A DNA stretch of 64,000 bases from Dicyema japonicum (lineage: Eukaryota; Dicyemida; Rhombozoa; Dicyemidae): assembly GCA_011109175.1 (NCBI GenBank), contig RDEW01000016.1:1165294-1229293 (forward strand), written 5' to 3'. A program made the translations under genes and the position numbers. The notes beneath the pieces are model-generated. The model was not told where the DNA came from, made no database searches, and saw nothing but the letters and a program-made list of their open reading frames with translations. Positions 22,145 through 32,832 of this stretch are shown here, one piece after another. Position 1 is the first letter of the stretch. Each line of letters starts with the position of its first letter.

Positions 22145-22400
22145 CAATTGCTAGGCGACCAACAAAAAGAATGTCTGATGCTCTTGAAAAAAACAAACAA
22201 GGAGGCACTCAACTATGCCTCACCAAATTGGGCCCCGTGCATATCGATATCCTTCCTATATAAGCAGGTGCAAAATTCATCATTGAGAGATATAACGGGC
22301 ATCTCAAAAGCATCTCCCGTTAAGCACTCAAATTGGGAGCCGAAGATCTTCCAATGGATGACCACCTTGAAATGCTGAGCTTATAATATCTCCAACATTC
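22145..22400 (+). mobile_element. LINE thumb-domain fragment (Jockey/I style)
   Basis: Reads KKTNKEALNYASPNWAPCIS, VQNSSLRDITGISKASPVKH and, with a frameshift, EPKILPMDDHLEMLSLQY. This is the LNY..P.WAP...S.....Q..QN..LR.ITG block following the RT palm in Jockey/I-type LINEs. It differs from the family A thumb sequences elsewhere in the window, so it may be a further lineage. Confidence 0.75.
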
Positions 22401-23159
22401 ACTTGATCCCAACCCTCGAATCCACTAACTGCCGACACATCCAGAGAACCTTTACTGACCTTTTAAAACACTTAGAAAATTCCATTGGACTGAGTATGGA
22501 GCAATGCACGTCTTTATGTTAACGCGTGCTATAAAGACCTTGAAGACAACAAGATATATACATTATCCATTTCTGGCTGAAAGTTGTAGAGTCTCTTTGT
22601 TTGCCTGGACTATTTACTTTTACGCGGTGAATCTCTGTTATAGCGGCGGGTTTTTGACAGTCGCCAATTACCTTAGCGATAAGGAGGTCAATAATTTACA
22701 TTAAGATTTTATTTTTATTGACTTATTGACTAGTCTAATAATATCATAGCAATTAAACTAGTGTGAGTACTAGAAAGGCGACTTATGGACATATTATTAT
22801 AGGAAAAGCTGATCCTTTCCTCTTGGTACTAGAGTAATCTTAGAAGGGCAGAGACTTCTGGGGAAGAGTCTAAGCTTACCGAGTCAGGGTTCATATTATC
22901 AAAAATCCTCCGTTTACTTGAATTGATTGGTGTCATCGAAAACTTTTCAAACATATTGAAGTCACATGCGAGAATACTTGATTATAAAATTTAGTATCTG
23001 ATTTTTCGAGAAAGTTTTTTCCTTAATTTTGACTTGGAAATTATTGCTTTTTAGCGAAAGACATATATTTCGACAAGATTTTTAAAACCATCTAATCAGG
23101 AGACCTAGAATCTAATTTAAGCATCCAAACCATCTATTTAGGGATAACCAAGGAGAGGG

Positions 23160-24060
23160 TTTTTTGTCGTCACACGGACATTCATCCCCACAAGAGGTTA
23201 CCAAGATAGAAGAATTTGATAAGGACGTCACAAATAATAAATTTTTTTTGCAAGAATGTGAAATTTATATTAAAATTATACAAATATAGCGGACTATTTT
23301 GAAGCATAATTCGTATCTAAAAATAGCAAAAAAAATTAACACGGATCAGGGAAAATTAGACAAAGAAATAACTTTGGAAGAAGTGATGACAGAAGTTTCA
23401 AACTGAAGGATAATAAGAGTCCCGGCCCAGATTTGCTTAAATGGTGAATTTTTCAAATATGGAACGCAAAAACTATGCAAGATTAATTGCCTGGATTCTG
23501 TACGGAACGTACAGTAAAGGAGCCACCTTGCCACTTGGAGAAGGACTTGATACCAGTACAGAAACCAAACAAAAAAGCGGGGAAAGTTGAGAATTTAAGA
23601 CCAGTCGTCTTAACCAACACATTACGGAAAATACTAGCCAATATTACGCTTCAAAGAATAGAGGGACGTCCAGACTCGTACCTGTCGGCTTATCAAAGTG
23701 GCTTCCACAAAGGGAGATCAACGTCAGATGTTATATGGAGCCACAAATGGAGAAGTGCGACTGTTCAAAAATTTAAAATAACGACAACCATTCTGGGGAT
23801 TGATATGTCAAAGGCCTTTGATTCCGTCAACAGGAACAAGCTGCTGCAAATACTTGAGCACTTCTTGGAGGGCTCAACGATTAGGATGGTCAGGACTGAG
23901 AAAGTTTATCGAGGACATTAGAAACGACAATTGGTACCCCTCAAGGAGATCCATTATCCCCGATTTTGTTTATTATTTATCTGGAGGCAGCTCTACGAGA
24001 CTTGAAGCCTCACTTTCAAATGTTCCATGTCTGTGATTTCAGATGATTCTGTTTAGAGTT
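23160..24060 (+). mobile_element. LINE family C (RTE-like) reverse transcriptase fragment
   Basis: At 23487-23921 the frame reads HLEKDLIPVQKPNKKAGKVE, NLRPVVLTNTLRKILANITL, AYQSGFHKGRSTSDVIW and ILGIDMSKAFDSVNRNKLLQ, the fingers-to-palm start of an RT (catalytic D in GIDMSKAFD). A frameshift at about 23.9 kb leads to a palm remnant, then decay. An upstream part (23380-23450) carries a KDNKSPGPD block. Related copies lie at 44.2-45.3 kb and 59.0-60.6 kb. Confidence 0.82.
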
Positions 24061-24149
24061 GGAGAATCATCCTGAACAGCAATCGGCTGGAGCAATCAAT
24101 ATCAACTTATTGTAAAAATAAAACTTTTGTTTCAAATTCTAATGAAATA

Positions 24150-25030
24150 TTACGCATCTAACAAGAACGTCATCCCGTGCAAATGGAAGAAGTCACTTAT
24201 AATACCCTTCTTAAAACCAGGAAAACCTTACCTTCTTCCTACCGACGTGCGCATAATCGCGCCTAATAGAGAAACTCGTACTCTAGAAAATTAAACCCAT
24301 TTTCCAAATGCCACTTTCAACATGGTTTCAAATGTGAGCGTTTAACTACGACACATTTGACTTCACTGTCTCAATTTATATCAGAAGGGTTCAACGTACC
24401 GAAACGCCATCTACGGACAATATTGGTCTCCCTGGGCATCCAGAAGGTGTTCGATTCTGTCCCGAGAACATTATTCACGAAAAAGGTTTTTGACACCACC
24501 ATTCAGCCGGATTTTAAAAGATGGATAGCCAATTTTCTTTTCGGAAGAAGAGGACGTGTCTGTATAGGCCATGCAAGATCGAGGTCCCGTTTTATACCAA
24601 ATGGTGTTCCTCAAGGATTGCCCATCTCTCCGGCGCTATTCAATTTATTCCTAAACGACCCTGCTCTGGAGTACCAGATTCAATGTTTCTTACATATACT
24701 GACGATTTAATTATCGCTAGCAAGAGCAAATACGTGGATATGGCAAAATCAGAGCTTCAGTCACATATTGATGACCTGGGAGCCTGGTTAAATTTGAATC
24801 GTCTCTCCATATCCAGAGATAAATCAACGTATACTATCTTCACCAAATACAGAAAAGAAAAATATATACTGGATTTGAACATATATGGAGACTCTTTACT
24901 TCTACAGATTCATCCAACTATTCTGGGAGTGACTTTCGACCCTCAACATGTAAAGAACATAATGACAAATGGTCTCAGGAAACTGAATACAGTCCGACCC
25001 CGTTTCGAGGCATTTTTTATTTGGAGTCTA
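24150..25030 (+). mobile_element. LINE family A reverse transcriptase remnant
   Basis: Reads IIPFLKPGKPYLLPTDVRII, then LTSLSQFISEGFNVPKRHLR, IQKVFDSVPRTLFTKKVF, FGRRGRVCIGHARSRSRFIP, NGVPQGLPISPALFNLFLND. In another frame come LTYTDDLIIASKSKYVDMAK and LDLNIYGDSLLLQIHPTILG. The catalytic YADD appears as YTDD. Order and motifs match 42.1-42.65 kb and 61.2-62.3 kb. Stops and frame changes show it is dead. It follows directly on a family C fragment. Confidence 0.85.
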
Positions 25031-25039
25031 TTTTCCAGC

Positions 25040-25870
25040 ATTAATTTCCAAATTTGTAAATTTTCTGGAGCCGCAAAACGGATTTTTGGGTTAATTTTTT
25101 TAGTCTTTAGGTTAAAAAAGTTAATTTTTTTAGGTTAAATTATTTATTTTTTAGGTTAAAAAAAATTCGCCCTAGTGATCACAAAACAAGTCGTTTCTTC
25201 CATTCAAGATTAGAAGACTCAAATAAACGTAAATTGAAAAAAACCCCACCCCTCTTCAAATTTTAATGAAAGGTGATCGTCGTCGATACAGGAATGCCGT
25301 GTGTACTCTGGGGGAACATAAGAAAACCCTGGGTACTAACGAATCACACACCAACCTAAATAAAATAAATTCTTTCAAGAGACAGTAACAAAGACCCTAC
25401 AAATATACCCCTTTGATATTAAAACCAACCCCGTTCGAAAAACTCGTGAGGAATACGGGAGCTCTGCCAAAACCTCTAAACTTCCAAAAAGGCATTCGTC
25501 CACACCGGAAGTGTGTCGGTACTCGGGAGGAACACCAAAAAAAGATATGGCGGCTGCTCAGGGAGGCCGGGATCATTTGACGGCTCCTACTCTCCTTTGA
25601 TAGTCGGTGATTCTTGGTTCTAAATAATTAAAATCTTAATATGGACGTCTTGTTTGTACAAATCTCATTCAAAGCTTCACGTTTTTCTTTTTCCCTCCAT
25701 TCTGACTGTGTCGTGTCGAACTGGAGAAATCGAAAAAGTGAGCATTCAGAGATCTCTTCTATTTCGTTAAATTCTGTTTTGGAATCGCCATCTTTCGTGA
25801 CTCACTGTCTTGCCAGAATTGATTAATAAAGTGTTCGATTAAAAATCTAATAAACCAAGTAAAAAATTTC
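25040..25870. other. Non-coding stretch with TTAGGTTAA-rich low-complexity DNA
   Basis: At 25,085-25,165 the motif TTTTTTAGGTTAA recurs three times in short succession; similar words occur at 32.34 kb (inverse) and 51.65-51.75 kb. The rest to 25.87 kb includes CTCGGGAGGAACA-type words and an open frame (25641-25826) without recognisable features. No gene is supported. Confidence 0.4.
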
Positions 25871-25878
25871 TTAGAAAG

Positions 25879-28800
25879 TCACAATCTACGTAAATCAGTA
25901 ATATTTGAACTTTGAATGACAGAGTAGCCACTATGAATAAACAACCATAACAACCAAGCATCTTTAGATATTCTGTAGAATGAGTCACAATGACCAGCTC
26001 TGCTCATCAACTCAAACAAATTCTCATCGTGGGTTATTACAATTAACTGAAAATTACTCTGTCCTCTCCTACTAGTCAGAATTCTTGAATATCCCCACAA
26101 ATCATACTCATTCAGTGCATAAGCCAGTCCTTCCATATTGGCAGCATCCAGATTACTCGTCGGTTCATCCAAGGCCAGAATACCACAGTTAATACAAAAT
26201 GACTCCGCCAGAGCCAAACGAATTATCAACGACGCCAGAATCTATATTGAATAAAGAAACTGACCTTTTGTCCAGCACTGCATCGTCCTCTCATGTCCAT
26301 AACGTTGTCTCCCTTCAGCATTACCACTCGATAGTTAAAATTCCGTCGTTTATGAGCATCAGCAGATCCCCGAGCTGCCTCAATCTCATATCGAATCTCA
26401 ATGGAGTCAATATCTGGAATTTCTTACAATCCTAACCATTCCCTTTGTAAATAGACCTCCAAAGTTCCCTAATAATCTTATTGAGCTCAGTCATCTTCTC
26501 CTTGTGGTACAATCCAACACATCTACGGGTAAACACATCAATCACTGATCGAGAGTCTTATAAAATATATCCAAGTCCTGACACACAGTCTCACACAATC
26601 TCAGACTGGCCAGTGTCAACCTGTATTCCGCCTCTGCCCCGCTGTATTCTCTCTCCAAAGTCTGCCGCATCCTTTCGACCTCTTCATTCAACGATTCCAA
26701 CCTAGTTCCCAGTTTTATAATCTACATTTAACAGAAACCCACCTCGCCAGTAGAAAAATCTATTTGTCGGTTTACATTTTCAATCTCAGAATCTATCTTA
26801 CTTCTTTCGTCGGTGGGACATTTAAATGCCTCCAATTTGAGTTTATGAGAGGCCAACTCAAATTCAGTCTCCTTCAACCTAATATTCTCGGCCAGTGTAT
26901 GTCGTATTGTCTGCCATATCCATTAAACACTACATCATAATTTGACAGCTCATAATTCAATTTCTCCAGTTGGTTGAGAACAGAACCCCTCTCACTCTTA
27001 ATAGCCGTCAGCTTGTCATTATGTCCCTCAATTTGCCTCTCAATTTCCTCCAACCGGGGCTTCCCTTCATTCTCGTACCTAATTTACAATTTACATACAA
27101 CTTGACAATCTGACCATTCAATTCTCTAACAGACGAAAGCCCAGCATCAATTGACTTTATCTGCCAAATCACACGTAATCTCACCTCATCTTCTAACTCC
27201 TTACAGTATTCCCTACTCTGGGTCATCTTCACGTCCTTTTCCTTTGTAATAACCTCAATCGCAGACTTTGTCAAGAATAAACTGATACCTCAGCAATCCA
27301 CAGCTCTTTCTCTAGATGGGTGAGGTTATCTCTTAATGATTCGTTCTCCTTCTCCAACTCCGCCTTGTCAACCCGCAGTCTGGTAACGACAGCTCCACCA
27401 TCCAGTATCAATAGTCGTTCATTCTGTAGTTGGGCTATTTTCAGCTTCAAATCAGCCATTTTTTGTTGTGTTGACTGAATTTTCGTACGTTCTCTCTCAA
27501 TTTCGTCCTTAATCCCATTCCTGCAATCAAATAAAAAATCACAATTTATTATCAATCGATATTTTCGTGTTATTCAGCAAATTCACATCATAATTCTTGG
27601 AGTCTAGCAATCATCAACGCAGATTACTGTTTTTGCAATCCATTTTCTCGATCGTAGCAATTTCCTCCGACAAAGAGGCAATCTCGTCACTCAGCTGACT
27701 CAGCACAGTCAAGTCGGTCACCAGGCTTCTCGCCATTTCTCTCATATCGTTCAAATTCTTTACATTTAAAGAGGACTAAATTGTCAAATTGGCCAAACTT
27801 GATCTCTTTCTGACTTGAGTCTGTTTAGATCATCGTTAGTCCTATTGAGATCGTTTCTTAGCATAGTCAGTTCACCTGTCAGTTTGTTCAACTAAAGTCA
27901 GACAAACCACAACATTATCTTTAGACGGCATCATTTGCTGCAAGTGCTTGTACAAATCCCTTTGAGTGTTAAGGTCTTGAGTCTTCTTTGAAACCTGACG
28001 AGGAATGAGCACAATTTGAGTCAAGCTGAAACTTGACAGACCACTACAACCTCTTCAATAAGATCAGAGCACTCATCTTCCGTGGAAAACACTCTGTGAC
28101 AGAGTGGACAACATTTATCTCCGTCACGAAGTTGCGTAGCATATTTTTCAAAGTGTGCCCGACTACCAGTGATAAACCCCAAGTCACTGCATTAAATCAA
28201 CATGAATACTTCTCCAGTCTTCTCATATCCGTGCTGAGAGTGCTCTCATACTCGTAAATATCAGTGGATCCACACACATCAAACAGCTCAGCCTTGATCT
28301 CTAAACAATAACACACATTCAATACTAGTAATTTCCTCTCTGTTGGTCTTAATTTGTGCCCTATTATAAGATGACCCAGTAGATACGTTATAAACTTTCT
28401 ATTTTGTTCTAATGACGAAATACTAGCTGTCAGCTCGTTTAACACAGTCGATTGTTGCTTAAACGACCGGTCAAGTTGACTAGGATAAGTCAAAGGTAAA
28501 CTCATAGGAAGAGTTGAACACTTTCATACCAGATGTCGTCTCCAAATTCTCTCCGGTGATGTCTTTGTAGGTTTCCTTATGTTTGGTAACACTAATATCA
28601 ACAAGGGGGATACATTTCACAGGCAGAGGCACATTTTTTGTCGTGCTGTTTGACCAATAGTGAAATTTCAGTAGTATTGTTTGTAGAAAAATGACTTTCT
28701 CTCAGTTTGGCACTAATTATGAGTCAACCATAAACTTAATTTCATCAAAATCGCCTTCATATCGAATTTTCAGACTCATGAGATCTGCCACGTGTAGTTT

Positions 28801-30527
28801 CATATCATCAATGTTATTTTTCAGTTCCATTGTCTCCAAATCAGCAATCTTGTGAGATAAAAATGTACCAAGTTTCCGATAGTAGAATCAATAATGTCCA
28901 GTTTGTCTCCCATTTTGCTCATTTCTGACAATTCGGCTGTTATCCTCCCCAACTTGATAATATTATCACTCTGCTATAAGTAAATAAGAGAACCAGCTGT
29001 TGTCGACCAAAGGTTATCCTATGAGAACAAGAGGAATTTATCGTTCAATTTCTTGGACATTTCAGCCTCAGATCTTCTTATTTCATCCTAAATCATCAAC
29101 AACCACAACTTGAAGACATTTGAACTGTTTATGCAACGAATCCAACAAAGTTGATATTCCACAAAGAGTGTCCCCTGCGTTTCCATGCACAATATTAGAC
29201 CTTTTGCTCAATTCTAGCATGATTTCGTCCCTCTGACTCACAGCCAAATCACTCATCTACTTTGTGGCCTAATACAACCTTATATTCGAAGGAAAGTGCC
29301 CCCTTCTCGGCAATCAACGATGAAAACTTATCATTAATAACGTCAGATATTCCAATCAGTTCAGCATCCCTGTTTTTAAGCTGGAAAAGATCAGATAAAC
29401 ATTTACATGGGAAATCTTGGACTGTTTGCGCTCATGTCACTGCAGTGGGCGTCCAATCTGCATCGAATTACATCGATAGAGTCTGATAGTACTTCAGGGA
29501 GGGATTTTCTTATGAAGGAGCAGTTTGCTTCCAGTCGTTCCACCACTGAATGGAAACGTTCTTTAATAACAAGACAGAAAAACCAAATTCCATATAAACA
29601 GAAAGCAAATGGTCAGATTTTTTCTTTAAAATGTCCAAGTCAGCCTAAATTAGATATTATAATCACTTTGAGCTGACTTTGCAGTGTCTTTGCTTGCGAG
29701 AGCTTTTCCTTGTTTTGAGAAATCTCACTTTCCCTCTCAGAAATGTCTAATCGTATCTAAAATGACTTGTAAGTTTACAGTTTGTGCTTTCTGTCTGTTA
29801 GTTTTGACGTAAGCAAATATTTCCCTGACATTTTTACCTTGTGTAAACTAGATATGAGGGATTAACAACCTTTTCCTTACGAATTTTGATAACCGAGTCC
29901 AACGCCTTCGAATACTTGGCTGAGGCGAATATTCCATCAAATTTTTCTTTCAAGACTTTACCTTCGCTGAGAGGCCTACTATGAATAGAGACATTCACCA
30001 GGTTATGTCTTCCTGATGACAGAATATTACGTTCTCAAGAATGGACTTGGATACTCCCAAAAGTTCTGTCATCTCTGAGTTCAAGTCGGAACATCTCCGA
30101 GTCACGTTTATCTTGGACCCATCATCCCCAACTCTGGTGATGACTCCATCTAGAGTCTTGCATGTCTTCCAGTGCTTTCCAGTGAGCGTTGAACGATGCA
30201 GGAAATGTCCAGTGATGTCATTCATTGAGAGACGAATCTGCGCCTTCAGTGACTTTTCATTGCATAGCTTTGGTTATAAATTAATTTTGGAGTACAGAAG
30301 GTTCGTGTACGAAAGCTCCTCCCTTAGTTCCTGAAGGCATATCTCCAGTGGCCATATATCGGAGGCACTCAATTACAGTCTAGATCAGTGATACGACTCA
30401 TTACTGTTTTGCCTGAACCATTTTCACCCACAATGATTGTGAGCGGCATAAAGAACTCGATAGACTGGTACGTTTCAGGGCTGAAACTCCTAATTCCCAA
30501 TATTTTCATTTTTAGAATAGTCGACAT
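25879..30527 (-). CDS. RAD50: DNA repair ATPase RAD50
   Basis: RAD50 is the SMC-like ATPase of the MRE11-RAD50-NBS1 complex for double-strand break sensing and end processing. The start at 30527 reads [15 protein letters not shown]. Walker A GENGSGKT lies at 30405-30428, and after a 25 nt intron comes [29 protein letters not shown] is near 30.0 kb. Long coiled-coil segments surround the zinc hook CPLC (28099-28110). The signature CSAGQK (26265-26279) is split from [12 protein letters not shown] by a 23 nt intron, and Walker B is [23 protein letters not shown] and FYRISKDA lie near the end, and a 24 nt intron precedes the last exon, stopping at 25879. All ATPase and hook motifs are present, so it looks functional. 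Confidence 0.96.
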
Positions 30528-30664
30528 AAGGAATAGAATCGGTTTTCCCGCCTAAATTTTATTTGATTTTAAAAATAAAAATATTTCTAATACAAGATAT
30601 GACTATATAAAATAAAATATGCTAGAAATTCAGATTTTGAAATAGATTAATCCGTGATTTATGG

Positions 30665-30865
30665 GAGGAGTAACGTCATGTGATCCACCTGTATCAGGTG
30701 GTGCCTAGTTTCAGAGTAACACAAAAAAAATTATTTGCTTTTTCCAATCCATTAGAGGGGTTCCCACAACTGTAGGGATGGATGTCTTCTTACCTTTTTG
30801 CTAGTTCTGGATCGACTTGTGATATTGGAAGATCTCTGCTTCTTTGATTAGTTTTCACCTATTAA
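30665..30865 (+). repeat. Dispersed repeat related to the LINE family A 5' leader
   Basis: Contains CGTCATGTGATCCACCTG, GGTGGTGCC and, 70 nt later, TTAGAGGGGTTCCCACAACT and GGATGGATGTCTTCTTAC. The same blocks in the same order lie at 20.88-21.11 kb (minus) and before the family A ORF at 35.76 kb. Its 3' continuation is not LINE coding sequence. The remaining 30528-31058 interval holds nothing else I can name. Confidence 0.55.
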
Positions 30866-31058
30866 CTTTTTTGTGTTTATTAGGTCATCCATTTGAGAAT
30901 AAAGTGAAGGACTTTTGTCGTTATGTCATATATAACATTTATTTCTCGTCACAAAAAAGCCGCCAACATTGAAGAATACTTTATTGGCATATCGGTTACT
31001 ATCCTTAGGCATATTTTACCTTATCTTTAATATAATAATTAATGAAAGAAAATCAATT

Positions 31059-31900
31059 TTAATTAATTAACACTAATATGGAAGCTGAATTCTTCTCGTC
31101 CTTTGTATCACCTTCATTGTTCCCCTCATATACCACTTGAGAAAGCGAATCACTAGACAAGACAGCTGTTTTTCCTGGTTCCTCTTCGACGTCACCTCCG
31201 AGTTCAGAGCCTCTTGAAATAAGATGATTAGTCACTCTTGTAACCTCATTATCATAGTTATCAAGTTTCAGTCCATGTCTATGCTCGATTATCATGCTCT
31301 CTAAAGTTTTTTTAATCGTCATTGATTGTATGTACCCCCTTGTAGAGACATCCACGTTGAGTCTTTCCATATAGGACTTGTAGTATTTTGTTACTACTCC
31401 ATCCCATGTCAAAACAATCGGAATTATTGTCACCTTGGCCTTGTGAATTTGTGCTAGTTCTCCTGCCAGAAGGTCTTATTTGTGGAGTTTTTCCACTTCA
31501 ACATGTTTTAGCAAATTTTGGGAAGTGATCCCTACTTGTATTTGTAGTGTTGTATCGACTCTTATTTCAACTTTACTGTTTGACACAATCGATTGGACTG
31601 TATGAGTCTTTATCCTCTTGGTTCTTTTTATTCCAAATTGACGATATAGTTGTATACATCTTACAACTTCGATATGTCGCCGCATATACGCACCATCCTG
31701 GTACATCGTTGGCCAGTCCACAATGACTGCAATTTGCTTTCATCTCTTCAAAGAACAGATTCCGATCCTGTATCATGCAGTACATTGCTTCCGACCTTGG
31801 ACTATTGTTTCCCCCAGTAAGCCATTCTGTTGATCCACTGATATCGACATTCGTATTTTCAAAACACTTAATTGAATGAAGCAATTTTTGTTAGTCTTCC
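31059..31900 (-). mobile_element. LINE family B, 5'-truncated copy
   Basis: From 31.9 kb downwards it reads LHSIKCFENTNVDISGSTEW, GGNNSPRSEAMYCMIQDRNL, then RRHIEVVRCIQLYRQFGIKR, THTVQSIVSNSKVEIRVDTT, VGITSQNLLKHVEVEKL and IIPIVLTWDGVVTKYYKSYM. It follows the 54.5-55.4 kb copy block by block, but the nuclease core (KPDI..D) is deleted between VDTT and VGITSQ. The terminal 124-codon frame ends with an acidic tail not seen in the 55 kb copy, so this is a distinct subfamily. Confidence 0.8.
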
Positions 31901-32234
31901 AAATTTTCCTTTATATTTCTTTCGATATTCCTTTATATTGTCAGTGTAAGATAGGTAATCCATATAGTATTTGAGTGCAATAAATCCGCATGATTCCTGC
32001 CCTTCGAAAACACATGGAAGATTTCCTTTCAAGGTGGTCAAAAATTGAAGCGTTTAATCTAGTAATTTCGTATTCGCCAACATCTCTATCCTCCATGAAT
32101 TACTCCCAAATTATTAACCCCGCTAACTTTCAAAAGTCGGCGACCATAATTCAAGTAGCCCTAAAGATCCTTCACGACGACATTAGGTTGTTAGGATTAG
32201 TCAAAAAGATCGCGAATCTCCCGTCTGTTTAAAA

Positions 32235-32832
32235 AAGAGTGTTCAACTCCGACGGTCCTTGGAAACATGGATTCTGAAGTTAGAGGGGGTCTTTATCCAA
32301 ACATTGAAATTATGAATCCAAACATTAAATGTTGCTAATTTTAACCTAAAAAATATTTGACCTCCGTTGATAACCTAAAACATTGCAAAGGCATTCTAAA
32401 TCACATAGTAAATGATTCAACAAAACAAGAGGTTGAGTTTTACACTCAAAGCTATCTAAAAGTGAATGAAATCATATTTTGTATATAAATTGTTGACTAC
32501 TTATTCTAAATAGTGATTACTCTTAACAATCATATGTGTTCCTCCAAATTCATTCAATTTTTAATTTGACTAGATTCATGCCCTGGATCCACCCGATACT
32601 TTTTTATAAGTTTGGGTTTCCAGTGTCTAAGTCTCACTGAGGAAAAAAGAAAAGCGAATAGACATGGTGCGCAATAAAGGTACCACTTTATCCTGACCGA
32701 TCGACCACTTGTGAAAATGTAAATTTATTGTTAATATTAATGTTATAATGAGTCAAACATCCAATCTTTTATCAGTATCTAACCGTCTAACCATATCCTT
32801 GTATTTTACGAGTGATTTAAGTTTGTGTCTAT
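32235..32832. other. Intergenic stretch without a recognisable gene
   Basis: AT-rich, with one inverse copy of the AACCTAAAA word (32.34 and 32.37 kb). I see no open frame with motifs, no RNA gene and no repeat ends. Confidence 0.4.

Noticed and set aside
25641-25826. 61-codon plus-strand frame next to RAD50
   Set aside because: Ser-rich, no motif and no supporting splice sites.
31990-32232. 80-codon plus-strand open frame
   Set aside because: No motif, no splice context, and it lies beside a minus-strand LINE copy; probably chance or antisense to decayed LINE.
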